Shown: positions 38,834 to 47,540 of the stretch, piece after piece
Numbering within the stretch: position 1 is the stretch's first letter
Layout of the letters: each line of letters begins with the position of its first letter
Source: Phormidesmis priestleyi ULC007
GTDB lineage: Bacteria; Cyanobacteriota; Cyanobacteriia; Leptolyngbyales; Leptolyngbyaceae
Direction: 5' to 3'
DNA: 64,000 nt
Assembly (NCBI RefSeq): GCF_001895925.1
Contig: NZ_MPPI01000009.1
Span: 27,869 to 91,868 of the forward strand
Notes under the pieces: generated by a model
Databases searched by the model: none
What the model was told of the DNA's origin: nothing
Seen by the model: the letters and a program-made list of their open reading frames with translations, nothing else
Translations under genes and position numbers: made by a program

Positions 38834-40192
38834 TTAGAAAAATTTTAGATATCGCTGGGTTTCCCAATCAGATACATGATTGTGATACTCAAACCATTCT
38901 TGAGTTTTGAAGTCTACATAAGTTTTATACATCAAAGATCCCATCACGGTTTCACTGAGCGGATCGGTTGCAAATGCCTCGATCGCTTCCCCCAGCGTTC
39001 GCGGCAGTGTTTTAATGCCCATCTCTGTGAGTTTTGCCGACGTGCAGTTATACATATTTTCAGTATGCGGCTCACCGGGATCTAGATTTTCTCGAATGCC
39101 TTCTAAACCAGCCGCCAGAATCATTGCAGCCCCTAAATAAGGGTTACTTGAAATATCGGCGGCTCGACACTCGACCCGTCCGCCCCCTAGTGGAATGCGT
39201 AGCATATTAGTTCGGTTGTTGTTGCCATAGCAGATATAGACAGGTGCCCAAGTAAACCCAGACATACTACCTCGCGCGATCAGGCGTTTGTAGCTGTTCA
39301 CCGTTGGCGCAATCACTGCACAAATTGCGGGCGCATGGCGCAACACACCCGCGATAAACTGATAGCCCAATTTTGACAACCCACAGTGACGCGAATCTTG
39401 ACGATCGATAAACAAATTCTCTCCCGTTTTCAGATCTGCCAGCGACATATTGTAGTGAGCACCGCTTCCAGTTCGATTAGCAAACGGTTTAGGCATAAAC
39501 GTTGCAAAATAACCGTGCTTACGGGCAATCTCTTTCACCATTAATCGAAAAAACGTTAAGCGATCGGACATCGTGAGCGCATCGGCGTAAGCAAAATCGG
39601 TTTCAAACTGACCATTGCCATCTTCATGGTCAAATGAATAAACATCCCAACCCAGATGATTCATCGCCTGCACAATTTCATCGACCCAAGCGTAGTTGTC
39701 GAGCAATCCTTGAAGGTCATAGCAAGGCTTTGCTAGACGATCGCGATCGCTAACCGGAGCTGCCCCTCCAGCGTCGTCTTTGAGAATAAAAAATTCTGTC
39801 TCAATGCCTAGATTAAACTGAAACCCCAGACCGGCCGATTGCTGCAAAACCGATTTGAGAATGCTGCGACAACACGCTTCAAACGGTTTGCCCTGCAAAT
39901 ATAAATCACTGGCAAACCAAGCCATCTCTGAGTTCCAGGGCAAAATCGTGGCACTCGCGGGATCGGGCATTGTCGCAACTTCATCGTCGTTCACGGCTTG
40001 AGGAACCCCGTCTAAAGCGGCTCCCGTGAATAACTCTGACCCTTGCATCATCGAGTCAAAATGCGTCAACGGCACCATTTTCGCTTTACACATGCCGTGA
40101 ATATCGACAAAACTTGCGATCGCATACTTCACCCCTTGCGCTTCTAGAGTGGTTTTTAGTTGCTGCAATTCTGGAGTGGATTCGTGACTCAT
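38834..40192 (-). CDS. glnT: GlnT-type (type III-like) glutamine synthetase
   Basis: The 452-residue enzyme has the glutamine synthetase fold. It has an N-terminal beta-grasp with FVDIHGMCKAKMVPL, the metal-site LGIETEFFIL near residue 125, DHEDGNGQFETDFAYAD near 190, FMPKPFANRTGSGAHYNMSL near 245 and RVECRAADISSNPYL near 345. Type III/GlnT members ligate ammonia or amines to glutamate; some act on methylamine or other amines rather than being the housekeeping enzyme. It follows the creatininase-family gene by 62 bp on the same strand and sits beside the guanidine transporter, which suggests a role in using released nitrogen. Its true substrate is not evident. Confidence 0.9.
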   Translation of the reverse strand: MSHESTPELQQLKTTLEAQGVKYAIASFVDIHGMCKAKMVPLTHFDSMMQGSELFTGAALDGVPQAVNDDEVATMPDPASATILPWNSEMAWFASDLYLQGKPFEACCRSILKSVLQQSAGLGFQFNLGIETEFFILKDDAGGAAPVSDRDRLAKPCYDLQGLLDNYAWVDEIVQAMNHLGWDVYSFDHEDGNGQFETDFAYADALTMSDRLTFFRLMVKEIARKHGYFATFMPKPFANRTGSGAHYNMSLADLKTGENLFIDRQDSRHCGLSKLGYQFIAGVLRHAPAICAVIAPTVNSYKRLIARGSMSGFTWAPVYICYGNNNRTNMLRIPLGGGRVECRAADISSNPYLGAAMILAAGLEGIRENLDPGEPHTENMYNCTSAKLTEMGIKTLPRTLGEAIEAFATDPLSETVMGSLMYKTYVDFKTQEWFEYHNHVSDWETQRYLKFF

Positions 40193-40254
40193 TGATTTTT
40201 TAATGAAGTTAGTTGGTGACTATTAGAACACGTCTGGCACGATCGACAGCGATT

Positions 40255-41022
40255 CTAACGGGGTTTTTCAATCATGGCGTGTTGCAGTTGTGTACTCAGT
40301 TCAGCAATACACGCGGCTAAAATGGCTTGTCCAAACGCTTCATCTGCCTGACTCGGATTTCCGACTCCTCCATGAACGCTTTCTTGATCGACAGTGTAGG
40401 CAAAGAAACAGTGCGCCGATCGATCGGGTTCATCCACTGCCCGATCCATCTGCACCAAATCGGGTCGCAGAGCCAACATTACCGACGTTTCTGCACAGTT
40501 CGCGTGAAAATTCACCGCATCGTGATGATAAAACTCGTGAATCTTGGGCGAGATTTCCCACAGCGTTTAGCGCAAAGCGCAACTCCGCAGGAACCGCAGC
40601 GCAATTCGCAACTCAGGATAGCGATGACGGACGTTTTCTAACCCACAGCGCAACGGTGCCCAATTCGTCACATGCCCATTCAGAAGCAGTAATCGAGAAA
40701 ACCCTGCACTCGCTACCCACTCTGCAATTTCTAGAACGATCACCGCCAAGGTTTCGGGTCTGAGAGAAAGCGTTCCTGCCCACTTTTTGGAGTGACCTAA
40801 CGAACAACCATCAGGCAAGGCTGGCAACACTGGAATTCCAGTTTGAGCAGAAACGCCATGCGCCACTGCGGTTGCTGAAAACGTATCGACTCCAACAGGT
40901 AAATGTAGCGCGTGTTGTTCGGTTGCCCCGATCGGAAGGATGACTAAATTAATGTCTCGATCGCGCAGTTGCGTAATCTGCTCCCACGTTAATTCTTCCC
41001 ACAAAACAGATTTAGATGGCAT
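40255..41022 (-). pseudogene. Creatininase-family amidohydrolase interrupted by an in-frame stop
   Basis: One continuous frame encodes a creatininase-family enzyme. The N-terminal half has metal-site motifs GATEQHALHLPVGVD, GHSKKWAGTLSLRPET and NGHVTN. The C-terminal half has WEISPKIHEFYHHDAVNFH, ANCAETSVMLALRPDLV and GGVGNPSQADEAFGQ. A TAA at 40567-40569 breaks it between RIALR and LWEISPK. The 27 bases 40567-40593 look like an insertion that keeps the frame but adds the stop. The total of about 255 codons is normal for the family, whose members hydrolyse creatinine, formamides or related amides. Unless the stop is read through, the product is truncated to 151 residues and probably inactive. 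Confidence 0.85.
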
Positions 41023-41218
41023 GAAGACTCCTGAACTAAGTTACTCAGATCTTGCACCCGTATCAACGATTTCCCAATCACCCGCCCCGACTTAAAATTC
41101 GAGCTAAACGTATTGATGAGAATATACAGCCGTAAAACGCAGTCTTTCTCTAGATAGACGTTTTTCACTCGATCGATCGGCATGATTTTGAGCACGCTAC
41201 ATTACCAAGATTACTCCC

Positions 41219-42832
41219 ATGACCCAAACCGAAGCGGTTGTTGCTCAGTTCAACGAGTTGCAGAACGGAGAAAAACGGCAAGTAACCGTCGGCGAAACCG
41301 CTGTTTTGCTGATTCGTCACGATAATCAGGTTTATGCTTTGGGAGCCTACTGTACTCATAACCAAGCGCCATTAGTTCAGGGCGTAATCCACGATGATCA
41401 TATTGTGTGTCCTTGGCACAACGCTTATTTCAACATCACAACAGGCGACCAACAAGAACCACCGGGTTTAGATTCGCTACCGCAATACTCGCTCAGAATT
41501 GAAGACAATCAAGTCATCGTCACAGTTCCCGATTCGGCAGCGGGTAAAAGAACGCCGGACATGGTGCAGTATGACCCCGCGATTGATCCGCGCACCTTTG
41601 TGATTTTAGGAGCTGGAGCCGCCGGAACTCATGCCACCGAAACGCTGAGAGTTGTAGGCTATCAAGGTCGGATTGTGATGGTGACACGCGATGACAAGCT
41701 ACCTTACGATCGTACGACACTCAGCAAGAACTATTTCACAGGCAAAGCTACCAAAGAGAAAATACTGTTGCGATCGCCTGCGTTTTATGAGCAGCATCAC
41801 ATTGAAGTACAGCTTAATCAAACTGTTCAGAATGTAAACGTGAATACGAAGACAATCACGTTTCAAAACGGAGAAACGCTTATTTATGATTCGTTATTGA
41901 TTGCAACTGGCGGTCAACCACGTCAGTTAGAAGTTCCGGGTGCAGACTTACAAAATGTCTTCACGCTGCGGAGTTTTGCGGACTGCGAACGTATCCTCAA
42001 ATCGGCTCAAAATGCGAGTCAAGCGGTGGTTGTCGGGTCTAGTTTCATTGGCATGGAAATTGCATCAGGACTCACCCAGAAAGGCGTAAAAGTCACCGTT
42101 GTTTCTCCAGCTTCGTTGCCGTTTGAGAAGACTTTGGGAGCAGAACTTGGACAGCTTTTTCAGCAAGTTCATGAGGAAAAGGGTGTGACCTTCCAAATGG
42201 GCAGGAAAGTCACGCAATTAGAAGGTGCAGGCGCGGTTCAAACCGTTGTCCTCGACAATGGCGGTAGCTCCGCTGCACAGAGTGTTCGCTTGCCTGCGGA
42301 TTTAGTTGTGGTTGGCATTGGTGTGCAGCCTGTGACCGATTTCATTACTGGAATTGACCTACATCCCAAAGATCAAAGTGTTCCGGTCGATGAGTATCTT
42401 TGTGCGGCAGAGGGCGTGTATGCTGCCGGAGATATTGCTCGTTATCCAGATTGGCGCACCTCAGATTCAATGCGGGTTGAACATTGGCGGATTGCAGCAC
42501 AACACGGGCGGATTGCCGCTTACAACATGGCAGGAAAACCGACAAAGTTCCGAGGCGTTCCAGTGTTTTGGAGTATGCAGTTTCAGTTTCCCATTCGCTA
42601 TGTCGGACACGCGACAGAATGGGATGAACTGATTGTAGATGGCGACCTAAATCAGCGAGAGTTCATCGCATTTTATGTCAAAGATAATCAGGTGTTAGCA
42701 GCAGCCAGCAGCAAGCGAGATACCGAAACTGCCGCGATCGCAGAGTTGCTGCGACTCAACCAAATGCCGACTCCCGACGAGTTACGTCAAGGACAATTTA
42801 AGCTAATATATCCTGCTCTACTGAGTAATTAG
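41219..42832 (+). CDS. Rieske ferredoxin fused to FAD/NAD(P)-dependent oxidoreductase
   Basis: The 537-residue protein begins with a Rieske [2Fe-2S] domain (1-105) whose ligands are in CTHNQAPL (Cys45, His47) and CPWH (Cys64, His67). A pyridine-nucleotide-disulfide reductase domain follows with GAGAAGTHATETLR near residue 130, a second dinucleotide-binding motif VVGSSFIGMEIASGL, and EGVYAAGDIARYP near 400. The order matches AIFM3-like reductases. They probably pass electrons from NAD(P)H through FAD to the cluster and then to an unknown partner. A NACHT gene starts four bases after its stop. Confidence 0.93.
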   Translation: MTQTEAVVAQFNELQNGEKRQVTVGETAVLLIRHDNQVYALGAYCTHNQAPLVQGVIHDDHIVCPWHNAYFNITTGDQQEPPGLDSLPQYSLRIEDNQVIVTVPDSAAGKRTPDMVQYDPAIDPRTFVILGAGAAGTHATETLRVVGYQGRIVMVTRDDKLPYDRTTLSKNYFTGKATKEKILLRSPAFYEQHHIEVQLNQTVQNVNVNTKTITFQNGETLIYDSLLIATGGQPRQLEVPGADLQNVFTLRSFADCERILKSAQNASQAVVVGSSFIGMEIASGLTQKGVKVTVVSPASLPFEKTLGAELGQLFQQVHEEKGVTFQMGRKVTQLEGAGAVQTVVLDNGGSSAAQSVRLPADLVVVGIGVQPVTDFITGIDLHPKDQSVPVDEYLCAAEGVYAAGDIARYPDWRTSDSMRVEHWRIAAQHGRIAAYNMAGKPTKFRGVPVFWSMQFQFPIRYVGHATEWDELIVDGDLNQREFIAFYVKDNQVLAAASSKRDTETAAIAELLRLNQMPTPDELRQGQFKLIYPALLSN

Positions 42833-42836
42833 CTCG

Positions 42837-43901
42837 ATGCTCAGACGCAGGAGTTTCGATTTGCCCCCTGATTTCTTTCAGTCTTATCTGAATTCGATTT
42901 GTCAGCATTACGCGCAATGGTGTCGGGTTTACACACTAACAGATGTTGTCGGACAGGCTTCGAGTCAAGGATCGCCCACCGTTCCAATGTGGGATTTGGG
43001 ATTGAAGGTGCAGACGATCGATCGTGACAAAGACCCAAAAACTAGCGAATCGAAGACCAAACGATTCACGGTGTTAGAAGGATTTCGCAAATATGCAGCC
43101 GATCACGTCTTATTAGTGGGGCAACCGGGTTCAGGAAAATCGACCGCGTTGGTGCGGTTACTGATCGAAGAAGCACAGAAAGCACAGCAGGATTCATCAG
43201 CGCTGATTCCCGTTCTGGTGGAGTTGAGGTATTACCAAGATTCGGTGCTGGAGTTAATGCGATCGTTCTTCAAAACTCATAATCTGTTGCTCGACCTCTC
43301 TACGATCGAAACTCTATTATTTGAAAGACGATTTCTGCTGCTGATAGATGGGCTGAATGAGTTGCCGTCAGAAGAGGCACGATCGCAACTTTCAGCACTT
43401 CGGCGCGACGATCGAAAAGTACCTATGATTTCCACCACGCGAGATTTGGGAGTCGGCGGCAATTTGAATCTGACCCGCAAGCTAGAAATGCAGCCGCTGA
43501 CTGAAAAGCAGATGCAGGAGTTTGTACAATCGTACCTTCCCACTCGAGATACCTTGCTGCGACAGTTGGGCGATCGCCTGCGGGAGCTTGGTCAGACCCC
43601 GTTGCTACTGTTGATGTTGTGTTCAGTCTTTGCAAACAACCAAACCCGAGTGCCACCTGATTTGGGTTCTGTGTTTCGGGAGTTTACGCAAATCCACTAT
43701 TGCAAGCTAAAAGAGGATGCGCCTGTCGCAGAGGGTTCGCGCGAGTATTGGGCAGAAATGCTGCAAGTGCTGGCATGGAAAATGACTCAGAGAAAGTCAG
43801 CAACAGAATTGCAGGTGGAGATCGAGATGGTGCGATCGTTAGAGCTTTCGCAGATGGTTGAGATTCATTTGTTGGGGGTGGGGCGATCTGAAAATCAATG
43901 A
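42837..43901 (+). CDS. NACHT-family NTPase, C-terminally shortened
   Basis: The 354-residue protein has a NACHT module: Walker A GQPGSGKST near residue 100, Walker B LLLIDGLNELPS near 165, ISTTRDLG (sensor-like) and the MQPLTEKQMQEFVQSYL segment. Cyanobacterial NACHT proteins normally continue with helical or repeat sensor domains, often to 700 residues or more. Here the protein ends soon after EYWAEMLQVLAWKMTQRKS with LLGVGRSENQ. So the sensor part is missing and the gene may be a remnant. Prokaryotic NACHT proteins are STAND NTPases with roles in phage defence. Its stop overlaps the hicB start (ATGA). Confidence 0.82.
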   Translation: MLRRRSFDLPPDFFQSYLNSICQHYAQWCRVYTLTDVVGQASSQGSPTVPMWDLGLKVQTIDRDKDPKTSESKTKRFTVLEGFRKYAADHVLLVGQPGSGKSTALVRLLIEEAQKAQQDSSALIPVLVELRYYQDSVLELMRSFFKTHNLLLDLSTIETLLFERRFLLLIDGLNELPSEEARSQLSALRRDDRKVPMISTTRDLGVGGNLNLTRKLEMQPLTEKQMQEFVQSYLPTRDTLLRQLGDRLRELGQTPLLLLMLCSVFANNQTRVPPDLGSVFREFTQIHYCKLKEDAPVAEGSREYWAEMLQVLAWKMTQRKSATELQVEIEMVRSLELSQMVEIHLLGVGRSENQ

Positions 43902-44119
43902 AGCAGTTCAAAATCATTATCGAAAAACATCCTGATGGATACGTCGCTTACCCGATCGGGGTCGTTGGTGCGATCGTCGGGCAAGGTGACACCAACGAAG
44001 AAGCCTTATCTGATGTGAAATCTGCGATCGCCACCTACATCGAAGTTTTTGGCAAAGAAATCCTAGAAGACACCTCACCTGTAGAGATTTTCATTGACGA
44101 AGCAGCGATCGCGGTCTGA
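43898..44119 (+). CDS. hicB: HicB-like antitoxin
   Basis: The 73-residue protein has the HicB/UPF0150 fold pattern: FKIIIEKHPDGYVAYPIGV, then a glycine-rich turn GQGDTNEEALSDVKSAI. It is the antitoxin of a type II toxin-antitoxin pair and would bind HicA. The ATG overlaps the NACHT stop by 4 bp, and the TGA overlaps the ATG of the hicA remnant (TGATG), a normal hicBA arrangement. No C-terminal DNA-binding domain is present. Confidence 0.85.
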   Translation: MKQFKIIIEKHPDGYVAYPIGVVGAIVGQGDTNEEALSDVKSAIATYIEVFGKEILEDTSPVEIFIDEAAIAV

Positions 44120-44253
44120 TGGTCAAGTTTCCAGTTGATGCTCCCAGAAATCGAGTCACCAAAACCTTTGAGTCAATGGGCTTCCGAATCGTTCGTGGAC
44201 GAGAACACACGCCCATCTGCAAAAAATTGTATCTTTGCAGTCAACCCTTATGA
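44119..44253 (+). pseudogene. hicA: Truncated HicA toxin
   Basis: The first 31 codons read MVKFPVDAPRNRVTKTFESM then GFRIVRGREHT, matching the N-terminus of cyanobacterial HicA proteins (dsRBD-like mRNA interferases). The active-site histidine region should follow. After about 44211 the similarity stops and the frame runs into group II intron-derived sequence, ending at TGA 44251-44253. The toxin therefore lacks its catalytic part, leaving HicB without a working partner here. Confidence 0.8.
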
Positions 44254-44607
44254 TGGCAACTGGACTTATTGGAGTCAACGAAGAGGAAATTACCCCGGAA
44301 CGTCTCAAATGATGGCATTAGCTCTCAAAAGACAGAAAGGGAAATGTCCTGAATGTGGATTACACTTTCACCCGGAAGATCAAATAGAAATTCATCACCT
44401 GGATGGAAACTATAGGAATAACCGGAAGGAAAATTTGACCGCTACCCATCGTCACTGCCACGACCGGATACACGGTGGATTAAGCATTCTTTCACAACAA
44501 TTAAGTACCCATGCCAAGGGTCAACTCGGAGAGGAGCCGGATGAAAGAAAACTTTCACGTCCGGTTTTGAAGCCAAGCCGGGAGGGCGATCTCCCGGCTT
44601 AGGTTAG
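44212..44607 (+). mobile_element. Group II intron, 3' fragment (HNH remnant plus domains V and VI)
   Basis: Domain V is at 44534-44569. It starts GAGCCGGATGAAAG, has the loop AAAA and ends CTTTCACGTCCGG; the AGC triad and the AC bulge are in place. Domain VI follows, with arms AGCCGGGAG / CTCCCGGCT and a tail TTAGGTTAG ending near 44607. Upstream, 44231-44602 encodes the C-terminus of an intron-encoded protein. The 5' half of the intron and the reverse transcriptase are missing, so it cannot splice or move by itself. The left junction cuts hicA. I cannot find the rest of hicA after the 3' end, so a deletion or recombination is likely. Confidence 0.9.
44231..44602 (+). pseudogene. C-terminal HNH endonuclease remnant of an intron-encoded protein
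   Basis: This stretch reads NPYDGNWTYWSQRRGNYPG, then LALKRQKGKCPECGLHF and IEIHHLDGN followed by ENLTATHRHCHDRIHGG. That is the maturase-to-endonuclease end of cyanobacterial group II intron proteins, with the HNH histidines and the zinc cysteine pair. The reverse transcriptase and most of domain X are missing. The frame is open further upstream, but those codons are hicA read out of frame. The nominal stop falls within domain VI. Confidence 0.88.
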
Positions 44608-44817
44608 CGGCTTTACGCATCACGACTTGTAAAAAAATCGATTAATCTACCGATTTCAGCCTGAAATTCTTAAACTGATAGAGAGCTTAGTTTTTTACAC
44701 GGCTTAAGATTAGAAGGCTCTGGTTAATTTAGTAGGTTTCTTTCTACGATCGGCGGTGTGGGCTAACGTATAGGTAGCACACCCTTTTGTATACACATCA
44801 AGAGGAAAGACAGAATT

Positions 44818-45618
44818 ATGGGATTATTTGACAGAATCAGCCGCGTGGTTAGATCGAATGTCAACGATATGGTGAGCAAGGCTGAAGACCCAGAAAAGAT
44901 TCTGGAACAAGCTGTCATCGATATGCAGGAGGATCTGGTGCAGTTGCGTCAGGCAGTTGCTAGCGCGATCGCGAGTCAAAAACGCAGTGAGCAGCAATAT
45001 AACCAGGCGCAAACGCAGTCGAATAATTGGCAGCAAAAAGCCCAGCTTGCGCTGCAAAAAGGCGACGAAAATCTTGCCCGCGAAGCCCTGCTCCGCAAAA
45101 AAACTCACGCTGACACGGCAACGACTCTCAGGACTCAACTCGATCAGCAAGTCACCCAGGTTGACACGCTCAAGCGCAGTTTAATCGCTCTAGAAGGCAA
45201 AATCTCTGAAGCGAAAACCAAGAAAGATATGCTGCGGGCACGGGCCAGTGCTGCCAAAGCTCAAGAGCAATTGCAGAACACCGTCGGAAATCTGGGCACA
45301 AGCAGCGCAATGGCAGCCTTTGAGCGGATGGAAGAAAAAGTCTTGACCCTAGAAGCGCGATCGCAAGCGGCGGCTGAGCTGGCAGGTGCCGATTTAGAAA
45401 GCCAATTCGCAAGGCTAGAGTCGGGAGATGTTGACCTCGAACTCGAAGCCATGAAGGCGCAAATGCTGGCTCCGGGCACGCCTCAAAATCAGGCTCAGTT
45501 GCCCGGAACTGCACCCGCTGAGACGACTCCTCAACCCAAGACAGCCGCGTCTCCTCAAGATCAGCAAGTCGTTGACGCAGAGTTAGAAGACCTGAAAAAG
45601 CAACTCGATCAGCTTTAA
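44818..45618 (+). CDS. vipp1: Vipp1/IM30 (PspA family) membrane-remodelling protein
   Basis: The 266-residue protein begins MGLFDRISRVVRSNVNDMVS, the amphipathic helix of the PspA/ESCRT-III family, followed by a long coiled coil to about residue 215. A proline/alanine-rich linker and a short helical tail (VVDAELEDLKKQLDQL) follow. That tail distinguishes Vipp1 from PspA. Vipp1 forms rings and rods on thylakoid and plasma membranes and is needed for thylakoid upkeep. A GAGGAAAG ribosome site precedes the ATG and a clear terminator follows the stop. Confidence 0.95.
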   Translation: MGLFDRISRVVRSNVNDMVSKAEDPEKILEQAVIDMQEDLVQLRQAVASAIASQKRSEQQYNQAQTQSNNWQQKAQLALQKGDENLAREALLRKKTHADTATTLRTQLDQQVTQVDTLKRSLIALEGKISEAKTKKDMLRARASAAKAQEQLQNTVGNLGTSSAMAAFERMEEKVLTLEARSQAAAELAGADLESQFARLESGDVDLELEAMKAQMLAPGTPQNQAQLPGTAPAETTPQPKTAASPQDQQVVDAELEDLKKQLDQL

Positions 45619-45640
45619 GATTGCTGCGATTTACCTCTAG

Positions 45641-45678
45641 AACTCCGACTTCTCAAAGAAGTTGGAGTTCTTTGGTTT
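45641..45678 (+). terminator. Rho-independent terminator after vipp1
   Basis: The hairpin AACTCCGACTTC / TCAAA / GAAGTTGGAGTT has one mismatch and is followed by CTTTGGTTTT. It lies 23 bases after the vipp1 stop. Confidence 0.85.
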
Positions 45679-45760
45679 TAAGGTTTCTTGCAAAAGCCGC
45701 CAGCATCGGAGAGCTAAGGCTTTAGAATTATGAACGGATGTTAATAACAGTGATGCCGAT

Positions 45761-46090
45761 ATGAGTAGCGTTCGGGTAATTGGGGATAACGAATTTGAGA
45801 CAGAAGTCTTGAAAGCCGATCAGCCCGTGCTGGTTTACTTTTGGGCTTCGTGGTGTGGCCCTTGTCGGTTGACGGCTCCTTTAGTTGAAAGCATTGCATC
45901 TAGCTATGGCGATCGCTTAAAGGTGATCAAGATGGAAGTCGATCCAAACCCTCAAAGTGTCTCTCAGTGCAAAATAGAAGGTGTTCCCGCGTTTAGATTT
46001 TTTGAAAGCGGCGAAGTGAAAAAAGCCAGCGAGGGCGCAATCACCAAACAAAAACTAGAGGATTTTGTGCTGTCTCAGCTTTCGGCGTAG
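45761..46090 (+). CDS. Thioredoxin
   Basis: The 109-residue protein has the active site WCGPCR (Cys32, Cys35), the partner motif DPNPQSVSQCKIEGVPAF with cis-Pro, and a normal thioredoxin length. It is a general dithiol-disulfide reductase of the cytosol. The cyanobacterial subtype (m, x, y or a divergent form) is unclear; the TAPLV after the active site differs slightly from classic TrxA. It lies 76 bp before the aminotransferase start on the same strand and may be cotranscribed. Confidence 0.93.
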   Translation: MSSVRVIGDNEFETEVLKADQPVLVYFWASWCGPCRLTAPLVESIASSYGDRLKVIKMEVDPNPQSVSQCKIEGVPAFRFFESGEVKKASEGAITKQKLEDFVLSQLSA

Positions 46091-46166
46091 GTTACATTCA
46101 CTTAAAGCGATACACTTTAAACCTGACTTCTGTCGTCTCAATGCTGATCCGCGATCGCAAAGGCGT

Positions 46167-47330
46167 ATGCAATTTGCCACCCGTTTAGAACCGCTACAAG
46201 TCAACGTCTTTGCTGACATGGATCGGGCAAAAACCAAAGCCAAAGCAGCCGGACGTGATGTCATTGATCTGTCACTGGGATCATCTGATTTACCCACTCA
46301 GCCCCATGTGCTGGAGGAGATCGAGCGATCGCTTCATGATCCCAGCACGCATGGCTATCTTTTGTTTCACGGCACTCAGGCATTTCGTCAAGCGGCTGCT
46401 AATTGGTACACCCAAAAATTCGGCGCTGCGATCGATCCAGAGACGGAGGTATTGCCCCTGATCGGCTCTCAAGAAGGCACTGCCCATTTGCCACTCGCAA
46501 TCTTGAATCCAGGTGATTTTGCGCTGCTGCTCGATCCGGGTTATCCATCTCATGCGGGTGGGGTTCATCTGGCAAGCGGTCAAATTTACCCGATGCCGAT
46601 CACCGCCGAAAATGGGTTTCTGCCAGTTTTACAAAACATTCCGCCTCACGTTTTGGCACAGTCGCGAATGATGGTGTTGAGTTATCCCCACAATCCGACG
46701 ACAGCGATCGCGCCGCTCTCTTTTTTCAAAGAAGCCGTCGCATTCTGTCAGCATCACGATCTAGTTTTGGTGCATGACTTCCCGTATGTGGATTTGGTGT
46801 TTAGCGAGACGATCGTGCCCTCGATTTTGCAAGCTGACCCTGATAAAAGCGTCTCGATCGAGTTCTTCACGCTCTCCAAGTCCTACAACATGGGTGGCTT
46901 TCGGGTGGGTTATGCGATCGGCAATGCGAAATTGATTCGAGCACTCAGGTACGTCAAAGCCGCCGTAGATTTCAATCAATATCAAGGCATCTTAAACGGA
47001 GCGATCGCGGCTCTCACAGGTTCTCAAACTGGCACTCAAGAGGCGATTGCAACGTTTCGTCAGCGTCGAGATGTCTTTGTCGGAGCGCTCGATCGCATCG
47101 GATGGAAAGTTCCCACTCCTCAAACCGCACTATACGTCTGGGCAAAACTACCAAAACCCTGGAGCGCAAATTCGATCAAATTCTGCATAGATCTCGTAGA
47201 AGCAACTGGGGTTGCCGTCTCACCTGGTGCAGGATTTGGTAAATCGGGTGAAGGATATGTGCGATTTGCGCTGGTTCATCCATCAGAAATTTTAGAAACT
47301 GCGGTCGATCGCATGGCTCAATTCCTCTGA
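46167..47330 (+). CDS. Class I/II PLP aminotransferase, LL-diaminopimelate aminotransferase-like
   Basis: The 387-residue aminotransferase has the PLP lysine in FTLSKSYNMGGFRVGYAIG (Lys238), SYPHNPTTAIAP for the substrate loop, and HDFPYVDLVF for the aspartate that binds the cofactor nitrogen. The start MQFATRLEPL at 46167 has the family's usual N-terminus; the longer frame from 46065 would overlap the thioredoxin gene. The overall pattern recalls DapL and its paralogues, which act in lysine synthesis or as aspartate/alanine-type aminotransferases. The substrate is uncertain. Confidence 0.9.
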   Translation: MQFATRLEPLQVNVFADMDRAKTKAKAAGRDVIDLSLGSSDLPTQPHVLEEIERSLHDPSTHGYLLFHGTQAFRQAAANWYTQKFGAAIDPETEVLPLIGSQEGTAHLPLAILNPGDFALLLDPGYPSHAGGVHLASGQIYPMPITAENGFLPVLQNIPPHVLAQSRMMVLSYPHNPTTAIAPLSFFKEAVAFCQHHDLVLVHDFPYVDLVFSETIVPSILQADPDKSVSIEFFTLSKSYNMGGFRVGYAIGNAKLIRALRYVKAAVDFNQYQGILNGAIAALTGSQTGTQEAIATFRQRRDVFVGALDRIGWKVPTPQTALYVWAKLPKPWSANSIKFCIDLVEATGVAVSPGAGFGKSGEGYVRFALVHPSEILETAVDRMAQFL

Positions 47331-47540
47331 TCGATGCACTCGTGAAATCGCCCTCAGAAAAGCTTCACACAGCCTTGATAGTAGCCGAGAAAGCTTAATC
47401 AGAACTTTGCCAAAGTCCAGTAGACTTTTTTGTAAATTGGGCAGGATAGAGTAGCCAGATATACACAGCTTCCAAAACGATTTCTGGACTGGGACTGCTC
47501 AGAGTTGCCCCTGCATTTAACTTCACAAAAACGGCGCGAT

